Assembly (NCBI RefSeq): GCF_009789675.1
Contig: NZ_CP046915.1
Span: forward strand, 1,054,001 to 1,118,000
Direction: 5' to 3'
DNA length: 64,000 nt
From: Paraburkholderia acidisoli
Lineage (GTDB): Bacteria; Pseudomonadota; Gammaproteobacteria; Burkholderiales; Burkholderiaceae
Part shown: piece after piece, positions 18,305-28,238 of the stretch
How positions within the stretch are numbered: position 1 is the stretch's first letter
Layout of the letters: each line of letters starts with the position of its first letter
Notes under the pieces: generated by a model
What the model was told of the DNA's origin: nothing
The model's database searches: none
Seen by the model: the letters and a program-made list of their open reading frames with translations, nothing else
Made by a program: the position numbers and the translations under genes

Positions 18305-19376
18305 GCTGCAATCGAGCGGACTTCGGCTCGCCGCGCCGCAAACCGACGGCCTGTCGCGTCGCGGCGGCGCCGGGCCGTCCGATCACAAGGCCGTCACGAT
18401 CGACGGCGTCACGCTGATGGTGCCGGTGCATACGCACGGCGCGCATCAGTCGGCGTTCGTGGCCGGAGCGCCCGACGCGCACGGCGTGAGCACGCTCACG
18501 CGCGGCACGATTCCGGTCGCGCAGATCGCCTTCGCGAAGGCGCCGCGCTTCTACAAGCTGCAAACGCTCGACGGCGTGCCGTATTCGCACATCGCCACGC
18601 TGCACGGCACCGACGTGCTCGCGACCACGGTGCTGCAAACCTGTATTCGCTACGAGAGCCGCAAGAAGGCGTGCAAGTTCTGCGCGATCGGCCAGTCGCT
18701 CGCGGCGGGGCGCACCATCGCGCACAAGACGCCCGAACAGCTCGCCGAAGTCGCGCGCGCCGCCGTGCTGCTCGACAACGTGAAGCACATGGTGCTCACC
18801 ACGGGCACGCCGCCCACGCCCGATCGCGGCGCGGCCATCCTGTGCGACAGCGCGCGCGCGATCAAGCGCGCCGTGAACCTGCCGATCCAGGCGCAATGCG
18901 AGCCGCCCGACGACGACGCGTGGTTCGCGCGCCTGCGCGAGGCGGGCGTGGACACGCTCGGCATGCACCTCGAAGTGCTGGGCGAGGCCGAGCGCGCGCG
19001 CATCATGCCGGGCAAGGCCACGGTGCCCGTGAGCCGCTACATGGTGGCGTTCGAAGCCGCGGTGCGGGTGTTCGGGCGCGGCCAGGTGAGTACCTATATT
19101 CTCGCGGGCCTCGGCGATACGCCGGAGCGCATTCTGGAAACGGCGCACCAGCTCGTGCGGATCGGCGTGTATCCGTTCGTGGTGCCGTTCGTGCCGATCT
19201 CGGGCACGCCGCTCGAAGACCAGGCGCCGCCCACGCCCGAATTCATGCGCTCGATTCTCGCGCCGCTCGGTGCGCTGGTGCGCGAAGGCGGTTTGCGCGC
19301 CGAGGACATCAAGGCCGGCTGCGGCAAATGCGGCGCGTGCTCGTCGCTGTCCTCGTACGAAAAGGTGGCGGCATGA
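18255..19376 (+). CDS. nitD: MSMEG_0568-family radical SAM protein
   Basis: 373 aa. The start at 18255 ([10 protein letters not shown]) has GGAG at proper spacing and lies inside the end of nitC. The cluster-binding cysteines are Cys130, Cys140 and Cys143, a CX9CX2C spacing that differs from canonical CX3CX2C but is typical of this family. A second triplet Cys356, Cys359, Cys362 (CX2CX2C) near the end could bind an auxiliary iron-sulfur cluster. It is expected to do S-adenosylmethionine radical chemistry on an unknown substrate. Stop and the nitE start overlap as ATGA. Confidence 0.92.
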   Translation: MNASVKLPESNLQLLTELQSSGLRLAAPQTDGLSRRGGAGPSDHKAVTIDGVTLMVPVHTHGAHQSAFVAGAPDAHGVSTLTRGTIPVAQIAFAKAPRFYKLQTLDGVPYSHIATLHGTDVLATTVLQTCIRYESRKKACKFCAIGQSLAAGRTIAHKTPEQLAEVARAAVLLDNVKHMVLTTGTPPTPDRGAAILCDSARAIKRAVNLPIQAQCEPPDDDAWFARLREAGVDTLGMHLEVLGEAERARIMPGKATVPVSRYMVAFEAAVRVFGRGQVSTYILAGLGDTPERILETAHQLVRIGVYPFVVPFVPISGTPLEDQAPPTPEFMRSILAPLGALVREGGLRAEDIKAGCGKCGACSSLSSYEKVAA

Positions 19377-19933
19377 CGACGTTCGATACGGAAGCCGGGA
19401 TCGTCGTGCGCTGGGCGCGCGAAGCGTGGGAGCGTGACGGCGCGTACGCGATTCGCCGCGACGTGTTCTGCGAGGAACAGGGCATTTTCGAGCACGACGA
19501 CCGCGACGCTATCGACGACCATGCGCAACTGCTCGTGGCGGTGCTGCACGCACCGAACGCGGCGCCGCGCGTGGTCGGCACCGTGCGTATTCATCGCGAC
19601 GCGAATTCGGCTACCGATTTGGCCACCAATCCGGCTAGCACCTGGTATGGCTCGCGGCTTGCGGTGAGCGCCGACTTCCGCCGTCACGGCCGGATCGGCG
19701 CGACGCTGATCCGGCTCGCGGTGAGCAGCGCCCATGCGCTCGGCTGCACGACGTTTCTGGCCCACGTGCAGGCACAAAACGCGCCGCTGTTTCGCCGCCT
19801 GCATTGGCGCACGATCGAGGAGGAGATTCTGTTCGGCCGCGCGCATCACGTGATGGAAGCGGATCTCGCGCAGTATCCGCCGTGCGCTGCGCCGTACGAA
19901 GGCTTCGCGATCGATCAACGGAGAGCCGCATGA
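19373..19933 (+). CDS. nitE: MSMEG_0567-type GNAT N-acetyltransferase
   Basis: 186-aa GNAT protein with the acetyl-CoA loop in RRHGRIGATLIRLA (residues about 102-115) and a PLFRRLHW beta-bulge region. In mycobacteria the same domain is fused to the AIR-synthase-like domain; here they are separate, coupled genes. Both ends overlap neighbours by 4 bp (ATGA), so expression is tightly coupled. The acceptor amine is unknown. Confidence 0.9.
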   Translation: MTTFDTEAGIVVRWAREAWERDGAYAIRRDVFCEEQGIFEHDDRDAIDDHAQLLVAVLHAPNAAPRVVGTVRIHRDANSATDLATNPASTWYGSRLAVSADFRRHGRIGATLIRLAVSSAHALGCTTFLAHVQAQNAPLFRRLHWRTIEEEILFGRAHHVMEADLAQYPPCAAPYEGFAIDQRRAA

Positions 19934-20934
19934 CGCTCGATGGCCTTGTCGAAAAACTGCGCGCGAGCCGTGGCATCGCGCACAAAACCGACATCGCGCC
20001 CGTGCTCGCGGCGCTCGGCGCGGGCCACGGCGAAAGCGCGGTGATGGCGGCCGGCGACGACTGCGCGGCGATCCCCGACGGCGACGGTTTTCTGCTGTTC
20101 GCGGCCGAAGGCATGGTCAGCGATCTGATCGACGCGATGCCGTGGTTCGCGGGCTATTGCTCCGTGCTCGTGAACGTGAGCGACGTGTGTGCGATGGGCG
20201 GGCGTCCGCTCGCCGTGGTCGACGTGATCTGGAGTGCGGGCGTCGAGCCCGCCGCGCCCGTGCTCGAAGGCATGGCGGCGGCGTCGCGGCAACTGGGCGT
20301 GCCGATCGTTGGCGGCCACAGCAACGCGCGCAGCGAGCGCACGCAACTCGCCGTGGCGATCGTGGGCCGCGCGCAGCGTCTCCTTTCGAGCTTCGAGGCG
20401 CGCGCGGGCGAACGGTTGTTGATGGCCGTCGATTTGCGCGGCGCGTTCGTCGAGCCGTATCCGTACTGGAACGCCGCCACCGAAGCGCCCGCGGCGCGCC
20501 TGCGCGGCGACCTGGCCGTGCTGGCCGGCATTGCCGAGGCCGGGCTTTGCGCGGCCGCGAAAGACATCAGCATGGCCGGCATCGTGGGCACGGCCATGAT
20601 GCTCGCGGAATGCTCGCGCGTGGGCGTGCGCATCGACCTCGAGCGCATTCCGAAGCCCGCCGGCGTGCCGCTCGAACGCTGGCTCGAAATCTTCCCGAGC
20701 TACGGCTACTTGCTGAGCGTGCCGGAACCTCACGTGAACGAGGTGATCGCGCGGTTCGGCGCGCGCGAGATCGACTGTGCGGAGATCGGCAGCATTCAAG
20801 ACGAAATGCATATCGATCTGCACTGGCACGGCGAAGCGCGCACTGCGTGGCAACTCGATACGCAAGCCTTCATCGTGCCCGGCGACCGCCGCGCGACGCG
20901 CGCGTTCGAGACGCCAAACGTCTCAATCGCTTGA
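19930..20934 (+). CDS. nitF: AIR synthase-related (PurM-like) protein of Nit1C cluster
   Basis: 334 aa with PurM/SelD-type architecture: N-terminal ATP-binding domain with AAGDDCAAI near residue 41, MGGRPLAVVDV in the dimer strand, and the C-terminal domain with KDISMAGIVGTAMMLAE. PurM-like enzymes activate an amide or acid oxygen with ATP for ring closure, so it may build a heterocycle or phosphorylate a product of the other enzymes (inference). It overlaps nitE by 4 bp and is followed by nitG after 13 bp. Confidence 0.9.
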   Translation: MTLDGLVEKLRASRGIAHKTDIAPVLAALGAGHGESAVMAAGDDCAAIPDGDGFLLFAAEGMVSDLIDAMPWFAGYCSVLVNVSDVCAMGGRPLAVVDVIWSAGVEPAAPVLEGMAAASRQLGVPIVGGHSNARSERTQLAVAIVGRAQRLLSSFEARAGERLLMAVDLRGAFVEPYPYWNAATEAPAARLRGDLAVLAGIAEAGLCAAAKDISMAGIVGTAMMLAECSRVGVRIDLERIPKPAGVPLERWLEIFPSYGYLLSVPEPHVNEVIARFGAREIDCAEIGSIQDEMHIDLHWHGEARTAWQLDTQAFIVPGDRRATRAFETPNVSIA

Positions 20935-20947
20935 AACGGAGAACCCG

Positions 20948-21229
20948 ATGCCCGTAACGCATTTCGTCGTGCGCTGGCCCGACGGCACGGAAGAGCGCTG
21001 CTATTCGCCTTCCACGATCGTGCGCGAGTACCTGAAACCCGGCGCGTATGCCCTCGACGACTTTCTCGCCTGCGCGCACGCCGCGCTCGACGCGGCCTCG
21101 GGGCGCGTGCGCGAGAAGTTCGGCTATGCGTGTTCCTCGGCGCTCGATCAATGGCAGGCACTCGAGCGCACCGCAACCCAATACCGTTCGCAACCGGCGG
21201 CGCAGGTCACCGTCGTGAGCGTCGACTGA
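20948..21229 (+). CDS. nitG: MSMEG_0570-family nitrogen starvation response protein
   Basis: Small 93-aa soluble protein of the MSMEG_0570 family, found only in Nit1C clusters. It opens [20 protein letters not shown] and has a helical C-terminal half. No catalytic motif is seen; it may be a carrier or accessory protein. GGAG precedes the ATG. Confidence 0.88.
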   Translation: MPVTHFVVRWPDGTEERCYSPSTIVREYLKPGAYALDDFLACAHAALDAASGRVREKFGYACSSALDQWQALERTATQYRSQPAAQVTVVSVD

Positions 21230-21248
21230 ATCTTTGAAGGAGAGTCGC

Positions 21249-22508
21249 ATGTCCACTCATGCCGAGGAGCATGTCAGCGTGGTTGTCGTCGGCGGCGGTC
21301 AGGCCGGTCTGTCGATCAGCTATTACCTCAAGCAGTACGGCGTCGATCACGTCGTGCTGGAAAAGCGCACGCTCACGCATACGTGGCGCGAGCAGCGCTG
21401 GGACGCGTTTTGCCTCGTCACGCCGAACTGGCAGTGCGCGCTGCCCGACTATCCGTATCGCGGCAGCGATCCGCACGGCTTCATGAAAAAGGACGAAATC
21501 ATCGCGTGGCTCGACGGTTTCGTGCGGCACGTGGATGCGCCCGTGCGCGAAGGCATGGCCGTCACGCGCGTGACGCGTCGTGCGCAAGGCGGCTTTCTCG
21601 TGCAGACGAGCGCGGGCACGTTGAGCGCGGATCAGGTCGTGGTGGCGTCGGGCGGCTATCACACGCCTGTCGTGCCGCGCATGGCCGAGCGTTTGCCCGC
21701 TTCCATCGTGCAGATCCAGTCGTCGGAGTATCGCAATCCGGCGGTGCTGCCCGAAGGCGCGGTGCTCGTGGTCGGCTCGGGACAATCGGGCGCGCAGATC
21801 GCGGAAGACCTGCATCTCGCGGGGCGCAAGGTCGTGCTCGCCGTGGGCGAAGCGCCGCGTTGCGCGCGCTTCTATCGCGGCCGCGACGTGGTGGACTGGC
21901 TCGCGGACATGAAGTACTACGACATGCCCGTGGAGGAGCATCCGCTGCGCGAAGGCGTGCGCGACAACACCAATCACTACGTGACGGGCCGCGACGGCGG
22001 ACGCGACATCGACCTGCGCCGCTTCGCGAGCGAAGGCATGGAACTGTATGGCGTGCTCGAAGACCTCGAAGACGGCGCGCTGCGGTTTCGCCCCAACCTG
22101 CGCGCGAGTCTCGATAGCGCCGACGACACCTATAACCGCATCAACGCGTCCATCGACAAATTCATCGCGCAACAAGGCATCGAGGCGCCGCCCGGCGAAC
22201 CGTATCGCCCCGTGTGGGAGCCGCAACAGGAGCGCGCGACGCTCGACCTCGCCGCGAGCGGCATCGGCAGCATCGTGTGGTGCATCGGTTTTCGGCCGGA
22301 TTTCAGCTGGATCGACCTGCCCGTGTTCAACGGCCGCGGCTATCCGGGCCACGTGCGCGGCGTGACCCCGCACGAAGGTCTCTATTTTCTCGGCCTGCCG
22401 TGGCTGCATACGTGGGGTTCCGGCCGCTTCTCGGGCGTTGCGCGCGACGCCGCCTATCTCGCCGACCGTATCCTCACGCAAGCGAGGCCCGATGCGCGCG
22501 CGGCGTGA
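21249..22508 (+). CDS. nitH: MSMEG_0569-family flavin-dependent oxidoreductase
   Basis: 419-aa flavoprotein with an FAD Rossmann motif [12 protein letters not shown] at about residues 11-22 and a second NAD(P)-type GxGxxG in [15 protein letters not shown] near residue 178. Layout resembles flavin monooxygenases (FMO/BVMO class B). It probably oxygenates an intermediate made by NitD-NitF. AAGGAG lies before the ATG at 21249. The next gene starts 17 bp before its stop. Confidence 0.92.
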   Translation: MSTHAEEHVSVVVVGGGQAGLSISYYLKQYGVDHVVLEKRTLTHTWREQRWDAFCLVTPNWQCALPDYPYRGSDPHGFMKKDEIIAWLDGFVRHVDAPVREGMAVTRVTRRAQGGFLVQTSAGTLSADQVVVASGGYHTPVVPRMAERLPASIVQIQSSEYRNPAVLPEGAVLVVGSGQSGAQIAEDLHLAGRKVVLAVGEAPRCARFYRGRDVVDWLADMKYYDMPVEEHPLREGVRDNTNHYVTGRDGGRDIDLRRFASEGMELYGVLEDLEDGALRFRPNLRASLDSADDTYNRINASIDKFIAQQGIEAPPGEPYRPVWEPQQERATLDLAASGIGSIVWCIGFRPDFSWIDLPVFNGRGYPGHVRGVTPHEGLYFLGLPWLHTWGSGRFSGVARDAAYLADRILTQARPDARAA

Positions 22509-23379
22509 CGCGGTACGCCATGCGGCTCGCGAGGCCTTGCCGGTCGCGCCAGTCACGCGCACGAACTACGTGGCGGGCATGCCCGAACTCGCCTTCGCGG
22601 GCTTGTCCGAGCAATGGTTGTTGCGCACGTGCGGGCAACTGCACTGGAGCGCGCTCGCCGCGCAGGCGCGTCTGGCGTCGCCCGACTTCTACGATGAGGC
22701 AGGCCACAAATCGTACGCCGCGTTCACGGCGATCCGCGTTCGCGAGGCGCGGTTCGAAGACGTGAGCGAGAACCAGCGCTTCGCCATCGAAGCCGATGTG
22801 CGGCGCATTGCGGGCGCGCGGCACTTCGGCGCTTTCCGCGTGTTCACGACCGAAAGCGCGATTGCGCAAGTGGAGCTGCTGTCCACGTTCGTGCGTCGCG
22901 AGCACGCTGGCGACAATCGTTCGGTGTGCAAAGCGATGTTCACGGGCGCGCCGCCCGCCGCGATGCCAGCCGGGGCGCAAGCGCTGATCGACCAGAGCAG
23001 GCGCCTGCGTGCCAACGACTGGACTGCTCATGGCAGGCTCGAACGTGCGACGCATGCGGTCGAGCACAAGGTCGACTATCTGCCGTGCCCGTCGCTCGAT
23101 TTCAACGGTGCGCATCTGCTGTATTTCGCGAGCTTCCAGTCGATGGTCGAGCGCGCCGAATGGCATTGGCGCTCCGCGCCGCAGTCGGCGCCGCCCACGC
23201 TCGTCGAGCGCGACATGGCGTTCTACGGCAACGCGAACGTAGGCGACCGTCTCGTGTTGTCGTTCGGTGCCCGTCACGCGGGTCATGACGGGCTCTCGCA
23301 CTGGTGCTCCATTGCGCGCGCGGGCGACGGCGTGCGCATTGCCGACGTCGTCACGCACAAACGGTGGTCGCATGAGTGA
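22492..23379 (+). CDS. LnmK-like acyltransferase/decarboxylase-type biosynthetic protein
   Basis: 295-aa protein resembling the Pnap_2097/LnmK-N family, two hot-dog-like halves ([15 protein letters not shown] at the start; [16 protein letters not shown] in the second half). LnmK of leinamycin synthesis is a bifunctional acyltransferase/decarboxylase that turns methylmalonyl-CoA into propionyl-S-ACP. The start at 22492 has GAGG and lies inside nitH; the stop lies inside the mutase gene. Coupling to a methylmalonyl-CoA-mutase-like gene on one side and nitH on the other suggests a CoA-thioester step that belongs to this cluster (inference). No acyl carrier protein is encoded here. Confidence 0.75.
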   Translation: MRARRDAVRHAAREALPVAPVTRTNYVAGMPELAFAGLSEQWLLRTCGQLHWSALAAQARLASPDFYDEAGHKSYAAFTAIRVREARFEDVSENQRFAIEADVRRIAGARHFGAFRVFTTESAIAQVELLSTFVRREHAGDNRSVCKAMFTGAPPAAMPAGAQALIDQSRRLRANDWTAHGRLERATHAVEHKVDYLPCPSLDFNGAHLLYFASFQSMVERAEWHWRSAPQSAPPTLVERDMAFYGNANVGDRLVLSFGARHAGHDGLSHWCSIARAGDGVRIADVVTHKRWSHE

Positions 23380-25456
23380 CACGCATGCGTTGCCCCGCAA
23401 AGCGCTCTATACACATGCCGATATCGCCGACATTCCGTGGCTCGACGCGCGCCCCGGCGAGTTTCCGTTCGCGCGCGGCATTCACGCGACCATGTACACG
23501 CAGCGGCCGTGGACGATCCGCCAATACGCCGGTTACGCCGACGCCGCCGCGTCGAATCTCGCGTATCGGCGGGCGCTGGCACAGGGCGCGAAAGGGCTCT
23601 CGGTGGCGTTCGATCTGCCCACGCATCGCGGCTATGATTCGGATCACGAATCGATTGCCGCCGACGTGGGCATGGCAGGCGTGGCGATCGATTCCGTCGA
23701 CGACATGAAACGCCTGTTCGAAGGCATCGCGCTCGACGACGTTTCCGTTTCGATGACGATGAGCGGCGCGGTCTTGCCCGTGCTCGCGGCCTATATCGTG
23801 GCGGCGCGCGAAACCGGCGTGAGCACGGCGCGCTTGCGCGGCACCATCCAGAACGACATTCTCAAGGAGTTCATGGCGCGCAATACGTATATCTTTGCGC
23901 CCGAACCCTCGTTGCGCATTGCCAGCGACGTGGTGAGCCACGTGCTCGATCACCTGCCGCATTTCAATGCGATGTCGGTGTCCGGTTATCACCTTCAGGA
24001 AGCGGGCGCGAGCGGCGTCCTGGAACTCGCGCTAACGCTTGCGAATGCGCGCGAATACGTGCTGCGCTTGATGGAGCGCGGCGCGAACCCCGACCGTGTG
24101 TGCGCGCAGCTGAGTTTCTTTTTCGCCGTGGGCCGCGACTTCTTCGGCGAAATCGCGAAGCTGCGCGCGGCGCGCATGTTGTGGGCCGAACTCGCGCGGT
24201 CGCTGGGCGCACACACCGCGCGTGCGATGCAGTTGCGCATGCATTGTCAGACCGCGGGCTCGACGCTGAGTGCCGAGCGTGCGCATAACAACGTGGTGCG
24301 CACGACCGTGGAAGCGATGGCGGCCGTGTTCGGCGGCACGCAGTCGTTGCATACGAATGCGTGGGACGAGGCGCTGGCGCTGCCTGGCGTGGCGGCCGCC
24401 ACGCTCGCGCGCGACACGCAACGGATCTTGCAGCACGAAATGGGCTTGTGCGATACGGTCGATCCGCTGGGCGGTTCGTACCTCGTCGAATCGCTCACGG
24501 CGCAAACCATTGATGCGGTGAAGACGACGCTCGGGCAGATCGACGCGCAAGGCGGCGTGATTGCCGCCATCGAATCCGGCTGGGTTCAAATGCTTTTGCA
24601 TCGCGGCGCGGCGCAACTCCAGGCGCGTACCGACACGGGCGAGCACGTGATCGTGGGCGTGAATCGTTTTCGCGAAGCCCAACACGCCGCGTACGAGTCG
24701 TTCGACGTAGATGGCCGCATGGTGCGCGCGCAGCAAGTCGAGCGTTTGCGTCATCTGAAAGCCACGCGCAATGGCGAACACGTGCGCATGGCGCTCGCCG
24801 CGCTCACGCGAGTCGCGGCAACGGGCGAGGGCAACCTGCTCGCGGCCACCATCGAGGCGATCGCCGTGCGTGCTACGGTGGGGGAATGCACGGCGGCGCT
24901 CGAATGCGTCTGGCCGCGCTGGCGAGCGGCGTTGCATGCCGAGGCGAACGCCTACGCCGCGGGCCGCGAGCACGATGCAGCGTGGCAGCAATCCAAAATG
25001 CGCGTCGCGGCATGGCGCGCGCAGCACGGGCGTCAGCCGCGCATGGCGCTCGTGAAACTCGGGCAGGACGGTCATGACCGCGGCGCGCGGGTGATCGCGG
25101 CGGCGCTCGGCGACGCGGGCTTCGAGGTGACGCTCGGCGCGTTGTTTGCCACGCCGCACGAGGCGGCTCGCTGGGCAATTGCGCAAGCGCCCGATATCGT
25201 GGGCGTTTCCACGCTCGCGGGCGCGCATGCCACGCTCGTGCCGCAACTGTTGCACGCGTTGCGCGAAGCGGGCAGCGCGACACCCGTGGTCGTGGGCGGC
25301 ATCGTGCCGCAAGCGCATGGCCATGCCTTGCGCGAAGCGGGCGTGGCCGCCATTTTCGGCGCGGGCACGCCGCTCGAAACCATCGTGCACGCGCTGCTCG
25401 AGTGCCTTGTCGTGCCCGAACCGGCAAATAGCGGGGTTGACTATAATTGCCCGTGA
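23372..25456 (+). CDS. Methylmalonyl-CoA mutase family protein, B12 domain fused
   Basis: 694-aa adenosylcobalamin-dependent mutase: TIM-barrel catalytic part (residues 1-480) plus C-terminal B12 domain with [13 protein letters not shown], the cobalt ligand being His568. Residues that in the Propionibacterium enzyme hold the substrate carboxylate are kept (Tyr52 in RQYAGYA, Arg170 in FMARNTY), as is SGYH (206-207). However [12 protein letters not shown] and [18 protein letters not shown] look more like isobutyryl- or 2-hydroxyacyl-CoA mutases. It is single-chain, whereas isobutyryl-type enzymes have a separate B12 subunit. It overlaps the LnmK-like gene by 8 bp. Succinyl/methylmalonyl-CoA is the best guess for substrate. 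Confidence 0.9.
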   Translation: MSDTHALPRKALYTHADIADIPWLDARPGEFPFARGIHATMYTQRPWTIRQYAGYADAAASNLAYRRALAQGAKGLSVAFDLPTHRGYDSDHESIAADVGMAGVAIDSVDDMKRLFEGIALDDVSVSMTMSGAVLPVLAAYIVAARETGVSTARLRGTIQNDILKEFMARNTYIFAPEPSLRIASDVVSHVLDHLPHFNAMSVSGYHLQEAGASGVLELALTLANAREYVLRLMERGANPDRVCAQLSFFFAVGRDFFGEIAKLRAARMLWAELARSLGAHTARAMQLRMHCQTAGSTLSAERAHNNVVRTTVEAMAAVFGGTQSLHTNAWDEALALPGVAAATLARDTQRILQHEMGLCDTVDPLGGSYLVESLTAQTIDAVKTTLGQIDAQGGVIAAIESGWVQMLLHRGAAQLQARTDTGEHVIVGVNRFREAQHAAYESFDVDGRMVRAQQVERLRHLKATRNGEHVRMALAALTRVAATGEGNLLAATIEAIAVRATVGECTAALECVWPRWRAALHAEANAYAAGREHDAAWQQSKMRVAAWRAQHGRQPRMALVKLGQDGHDRGARVIAAALGDAGFEVTLGALFATPHEAARWAIAQAPDIVGVSTLAGAHATLVPQLLHALREAGSATPVVVGGIVPQAHGHALREAGVAAIFGAGTPLETIVHALLECLVVPEPANSGVDYNCP

Positions 25457-25478
25457 CGTTAATTAACCACGGGCAATT
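25445..25478. promoter_or_regulatory. Perfect 11-bp inverted repeat after the mutase gene
   Basis: AATTGCCCGTG (25445-25455) and CACGGGCAATT (25468-25478) form a perfect 11-bp dyad with a 12-nt AT-rich loop. It overlaps the mutase stop codon and follows a TTGACT hexamer at 25437. No T-run follows, so an operator in the promoter of the downstream carrier gene is more likely than an intrinsic terminator. Confidence 0.5.
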
Positions 25479-25480
25479 GC

Positions 25481-25600
25481 ATGAAAAAGAATGCCTGCTC
25501 GGCGATGCCTCGAGACACATCGCCAATCGTAGTATCAAGCCGTTCGTCAATTCACTGTAACGCATTCGTCATCGAGTCGCCTGCGCGGTCGCCGCGATGA
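25481..25600 (+). CDS. Possible 39-aa leader ORF upstream of MFS gene
   Basis: An open frame starting MKKNACSAMPRD at 25481 ends in a TGA that overlaps the ATG of the carrier gene as ATGA (25597-25600). It begins just after the hairpin at 25445-25478. The ribosome site is weak and the peptide resembles nothing known to me. The exact coupling makes a translated leader possible, but chance is not excluded. Confidence 0.25.
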   Translation: MKKNACSAMPRDTSPIVVSSRSSIHCNAFVIESPARSPR

Positions 25601-27114
25601 AATGGCGTGGCGCGACGGAACGTTCGATCGAACGCACGCGGCCCTTCGTCACCGTTGCGGTCATGTTGTCCACCATCATGCAGGTACTGGACAGCACGAT
25701 CGCCAATGTCGCGCTTCCCCATATGCAGGGAAGCTTCTCGGCCACGCAGGACCAGATCACCTGGGTTCTCACGTCCTATATCGTTGCGGCCGCAATCGGT
25801 ACGCCGCTCACCGGCTGGGTGGCGGCGCGCTATGGGCGCAAGCGCCTGTTTCTGTGGTCGGTCGCGGGTTTTACGGCGGCGTCCATTGCGTGCGGTATGT
25901 CGGAGACGCTCGTGCAGATGGTGAGTGCGCGACTGCTGCAAGGCATCTTCGGCGCTTCGCTGGTGCCGCTCTCGCAGGCGGTGCTGCTCGACATCAATCC
26001 GCCGGAACGGCACGGCCGCGCGATGGCGGTGTGGGGCGCGGGCGTGACCGTCGGCCCGATTCTGGGTCCTACGCTGGGCGGCTGGCTCACGGACAGCTAT
26101 AACTGGCGCTGGGTCTTTTACGTCAACGTGCCGATTGGCGCCATCGCGTTTCTCGGCATCCTGGTGTTCATGGCGGAAACGAACACGAGTGCGCGCAAGC
26201 TCGACATATTCGGTTTCGCCACGCTGGGCCTGGCCATTGGCGCACTGCAACTCTTTCTCGATCGTGGCGAAGTGCAGGACTGGTTCGATTCGATCGAAAT
26301 CTGGATCGAGTTCCTCACGGCGGTCATCGCGTTTGCATTCTTTCTCGTGCATACCTTGACGGTGGAGACCACGTCGTTTTTCAATCGCGAACTCGCGAAG
26401 GATCGCAACTTCGTGATTGGCTGCGGCTTCTATTTCGTCATGGGCGCGGTGCTCTACGCCACGCGTGCGCTCCTGCCGCCGCTGCTGCAAAATCTCATGC
26501 AGTATTCGGTGGTCGACACGGGCCTCGCCACGGCGCCGAGCGGCGCGGGCACGATGATCACGATGATGCTGGCCGGGCGGCTCGTGGGCCCCGTCAAGCC
26601 GCGCAATCTCATTGCGGTCGGCTTCGCGATTGCGGCACTCTCGCTTTGGCAGATGTCGCGCTACAACCTGTACATGCCGGAAAGCCTCGTCGTGTGGTCG
26701 GGTTTTCTGCAAGGTCTCGGGCTGGGGTTGATTTCGGTCTCGCTCACCACGGCCACGTTTTCCACGCTCTCGCCGCAATGGCGCGGCGACGGCACCGCCA
26801 TCTATAGCCTGAGTCGGAACGTGGGCAGCAGTATCGGCATTTCGTTCGTGCAGACCGAACTCACCCGCAACACGCAAGTCGCGCATTCGTCGCTGGTCGA
26901 GTACGTCAACCGTTTTAATCCGCTCGCGCAACCGGATGTGTTGCCTTCGCTCTGGAATCTCAACGACGCTTCAGGCGTGGCGGCCTTGAATGCGGAAGTC
27001 ACGCGGCAAGCCGCGATGGTCGCGTATGTCGACGACTTTCATTTGCTGTTTACCCTCACGCTCGCGGTGATTCCTCTTCTTTTGCTGATGAGAACGCCGA
27101 AGCGAACACGATGA
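25597..27114 (+). CDS. DHA2 family (EmrB/QacA-type) MFS transporter
   Basis: 505-aa inner-membrane carrier with 14 predicted transmembrane segments. The DHA2 signature regions are visible: LDSTIANVALPHMQ in segment 1 and WVLTSYIVAAAIGTPLTGW in segment 2, then ARYGRKRLFL in loop 2-3 and GPTLGGWLTD. Such proteins export drugs or metabolites by proton antiport. No EmrA/HlyD adaptor gene is adjacent, which is unusual for the EmrB type. A solute-binding lipoprotein gene follows after 19 bp. Confidence 0.9.
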   Translation: MKWRGATERSIERTRPFVTVAVMLSTIMQVLDSTIANVALPHMQGSFSATQDQITWVLTSYIVAAAIGTPLTGWVAARYGRKRLFLWSVAGFTAASIACGMSETLVQMVSARLLQGIFGASLVPLSQAVLLDINPPERHGRAMAVWGAGVTVGPILGPTLGGWLTDSYNWRWVFYVNVPIGAIAFLGILVFMAETNTSARKLDIFGFATLGLAIGALQLFLDRGEVQDWFDSIEIWIEFLTAVIAFAFFLVHTLTVETTSFFNRELAKDRNFVIGCGFYFVMGAVLYATRALLPPLLQNLMQYSVVDTGLATAPSGAGTMITMMLAGRLVGPVKPRNLIAVGFAIAALSLWQMSRYNLYMPESLVVWSGFLQGLGLGLISVSLTTATFSTLSPQWRGDGTAIYSLSRNVGSSIGISFVQTELTRNTQVAHSSLVEYVNRFNPLAQPDVLPSLWNLNDASGVAALNAEVTRQAAMVAYVDDFHLLFTLTLAVIPLLLLMRTPKRTR

Positions 27115-27133
27115 CTCACTACCGGAAAGCTAT

Positions 27134-28009
27134 ATGTTCAACTCACTGCCTTATCGAGCCAGAAGATCGTTGCTGAAGACGGCGTTCGGTGCAATCTTGC
27201 TGGCGCTGACCGCAGCCTGCGCGCAACAGCAGAACGCGTTGGGTAGCGCGAACGCGAACGTCGATCCCGCCATTGTGAAGGCGTTCGCGCCCACGGGCAC
27301 GCTGCGCGCGTCGATCAACCTCGGCAATCCCGTGCTCGCGAGTCTCGAACCGAACACCGGGCAACCGGTTGGCGTGTCGGTCGATCTCGCCACTGCCTTC
27401 GCGCAACGTCTGCATGTGCCGCTCACGCTGGTGGTATCGCGTTCGGCGGGCGACTCCGTCGACAAGGTCGCCAACGATCAGGCCGATATCGGCTTCTTCG
27501 CCATCGACCCGAAGCGCGGTGCGCAGATCGCTTTCACGCAGCCTTATGTGCTGATCGAAGGCTTCTACCTCGTGCGTAGCGACTCGCCCATTCACACGAA
27601 CGCGCAAGTCGACCAGCCGGGCGTGAAAGTCGCGGTGGGCAAGGGCAGCGCTTACGATTTGTTTCTTTCTCGGGAGTTGCAGCATGCGACTATCGTGCGT
27701 ACGCCCACTTCGCCGGTGGTCGTGCAAACGTTTCTTGACCAGCATCTCGACGTGGCGGCGGGCGTGAAGCAGCAACTGGAACGCGATGCCGCGAAAGCGG
27801 GCGGCCTGCGTTTGCTCGATCAACGCTTCATGGTGATTCGTCAGGCCATGGGCGTGCCGAAAAACCGTGGTGAAAATGCCGCACGTTATCTCGACGCTTT
27901 CGTTGCGGAGCAAATTCACTCGGGTTTCGTCGCGCGGGCGCTAAAACGGCACCATATCGACGAAGCACAAGTGCCTGCGGGTGAGAACGCATCGGCTAAC
28001 GGGAATTGA
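27134..28009 (+). CDS. Family 3 solute-binding lipoprotein
   Basis: 291-aa SBP_bac_3-type binding protein. The signal peptide ends in a lipobox LTAAC with acylated Cys29, so it should be membrane-anchored in the periplasm. The core shows GVSVDLATAFAQRL, DQADIGFFAIDPKR and FTQPYVLIEGFYLV, typical of amino-acid-like ligand binders. No ABC permease or ATPase is nearby; it is instead paired with an MFS exporter. It may be a stand-alone sensor or an orphan component. Confidence 0.85.
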   Translation: MFNSLPYRARRSLLKTAFGAILLALTAACAQQQNALGSANANVDPAIVKAFAPTGTLRASINLGNPVLASLEPNTGQPVGVSVDLATAFAQRLHVPLTLVVSRSAGDSVDKVANDQADIGFFAIDPKRGAQIAFTQPYVLIEGFYLVRSDSPIHTNAQVDQPGVKVAVGKGSAYDLFLSRELQHATIVRTPTSPVVVQTFLDQHLDVAAGVKQQLERDAAKAGGLRLLDQRFMVIRQAMGVPKNRGENAARYLDAFVAEQIHSGFVARALKRHHIDEAQVPAGENASANGN

Positions 28010-28238
28010 ATTGGGGACTTGGCACGAAATAAATAAAAAATAAATCAGAAATAAATCCGAATCGGTACGGATCCGCCAGGTGGCGGAATCCGCCGATTGA
28101 TCTTCATGGCAAACTAGACCATATTCGAGCGGTCAGGTTTGACGTTCACTGCCGTGTTCTCTACACGGACATACATACGCTGCGCCGTGCCTTCGCTGGC
28201 AGCAGTGAGTTCGACGCCCTCAACGCACTCTCACTCCC

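Noticed and set aside
28020..28090. AT-rich AAATAAAT run with a short GC dyad (TCCGCCA-GG-TGGCGGA)
   Set aside because: Looked like an origin or attachment site, but there is no iteron, no integrase and no gene boundary change; probably only intergenic DNA or a weak hairpin.
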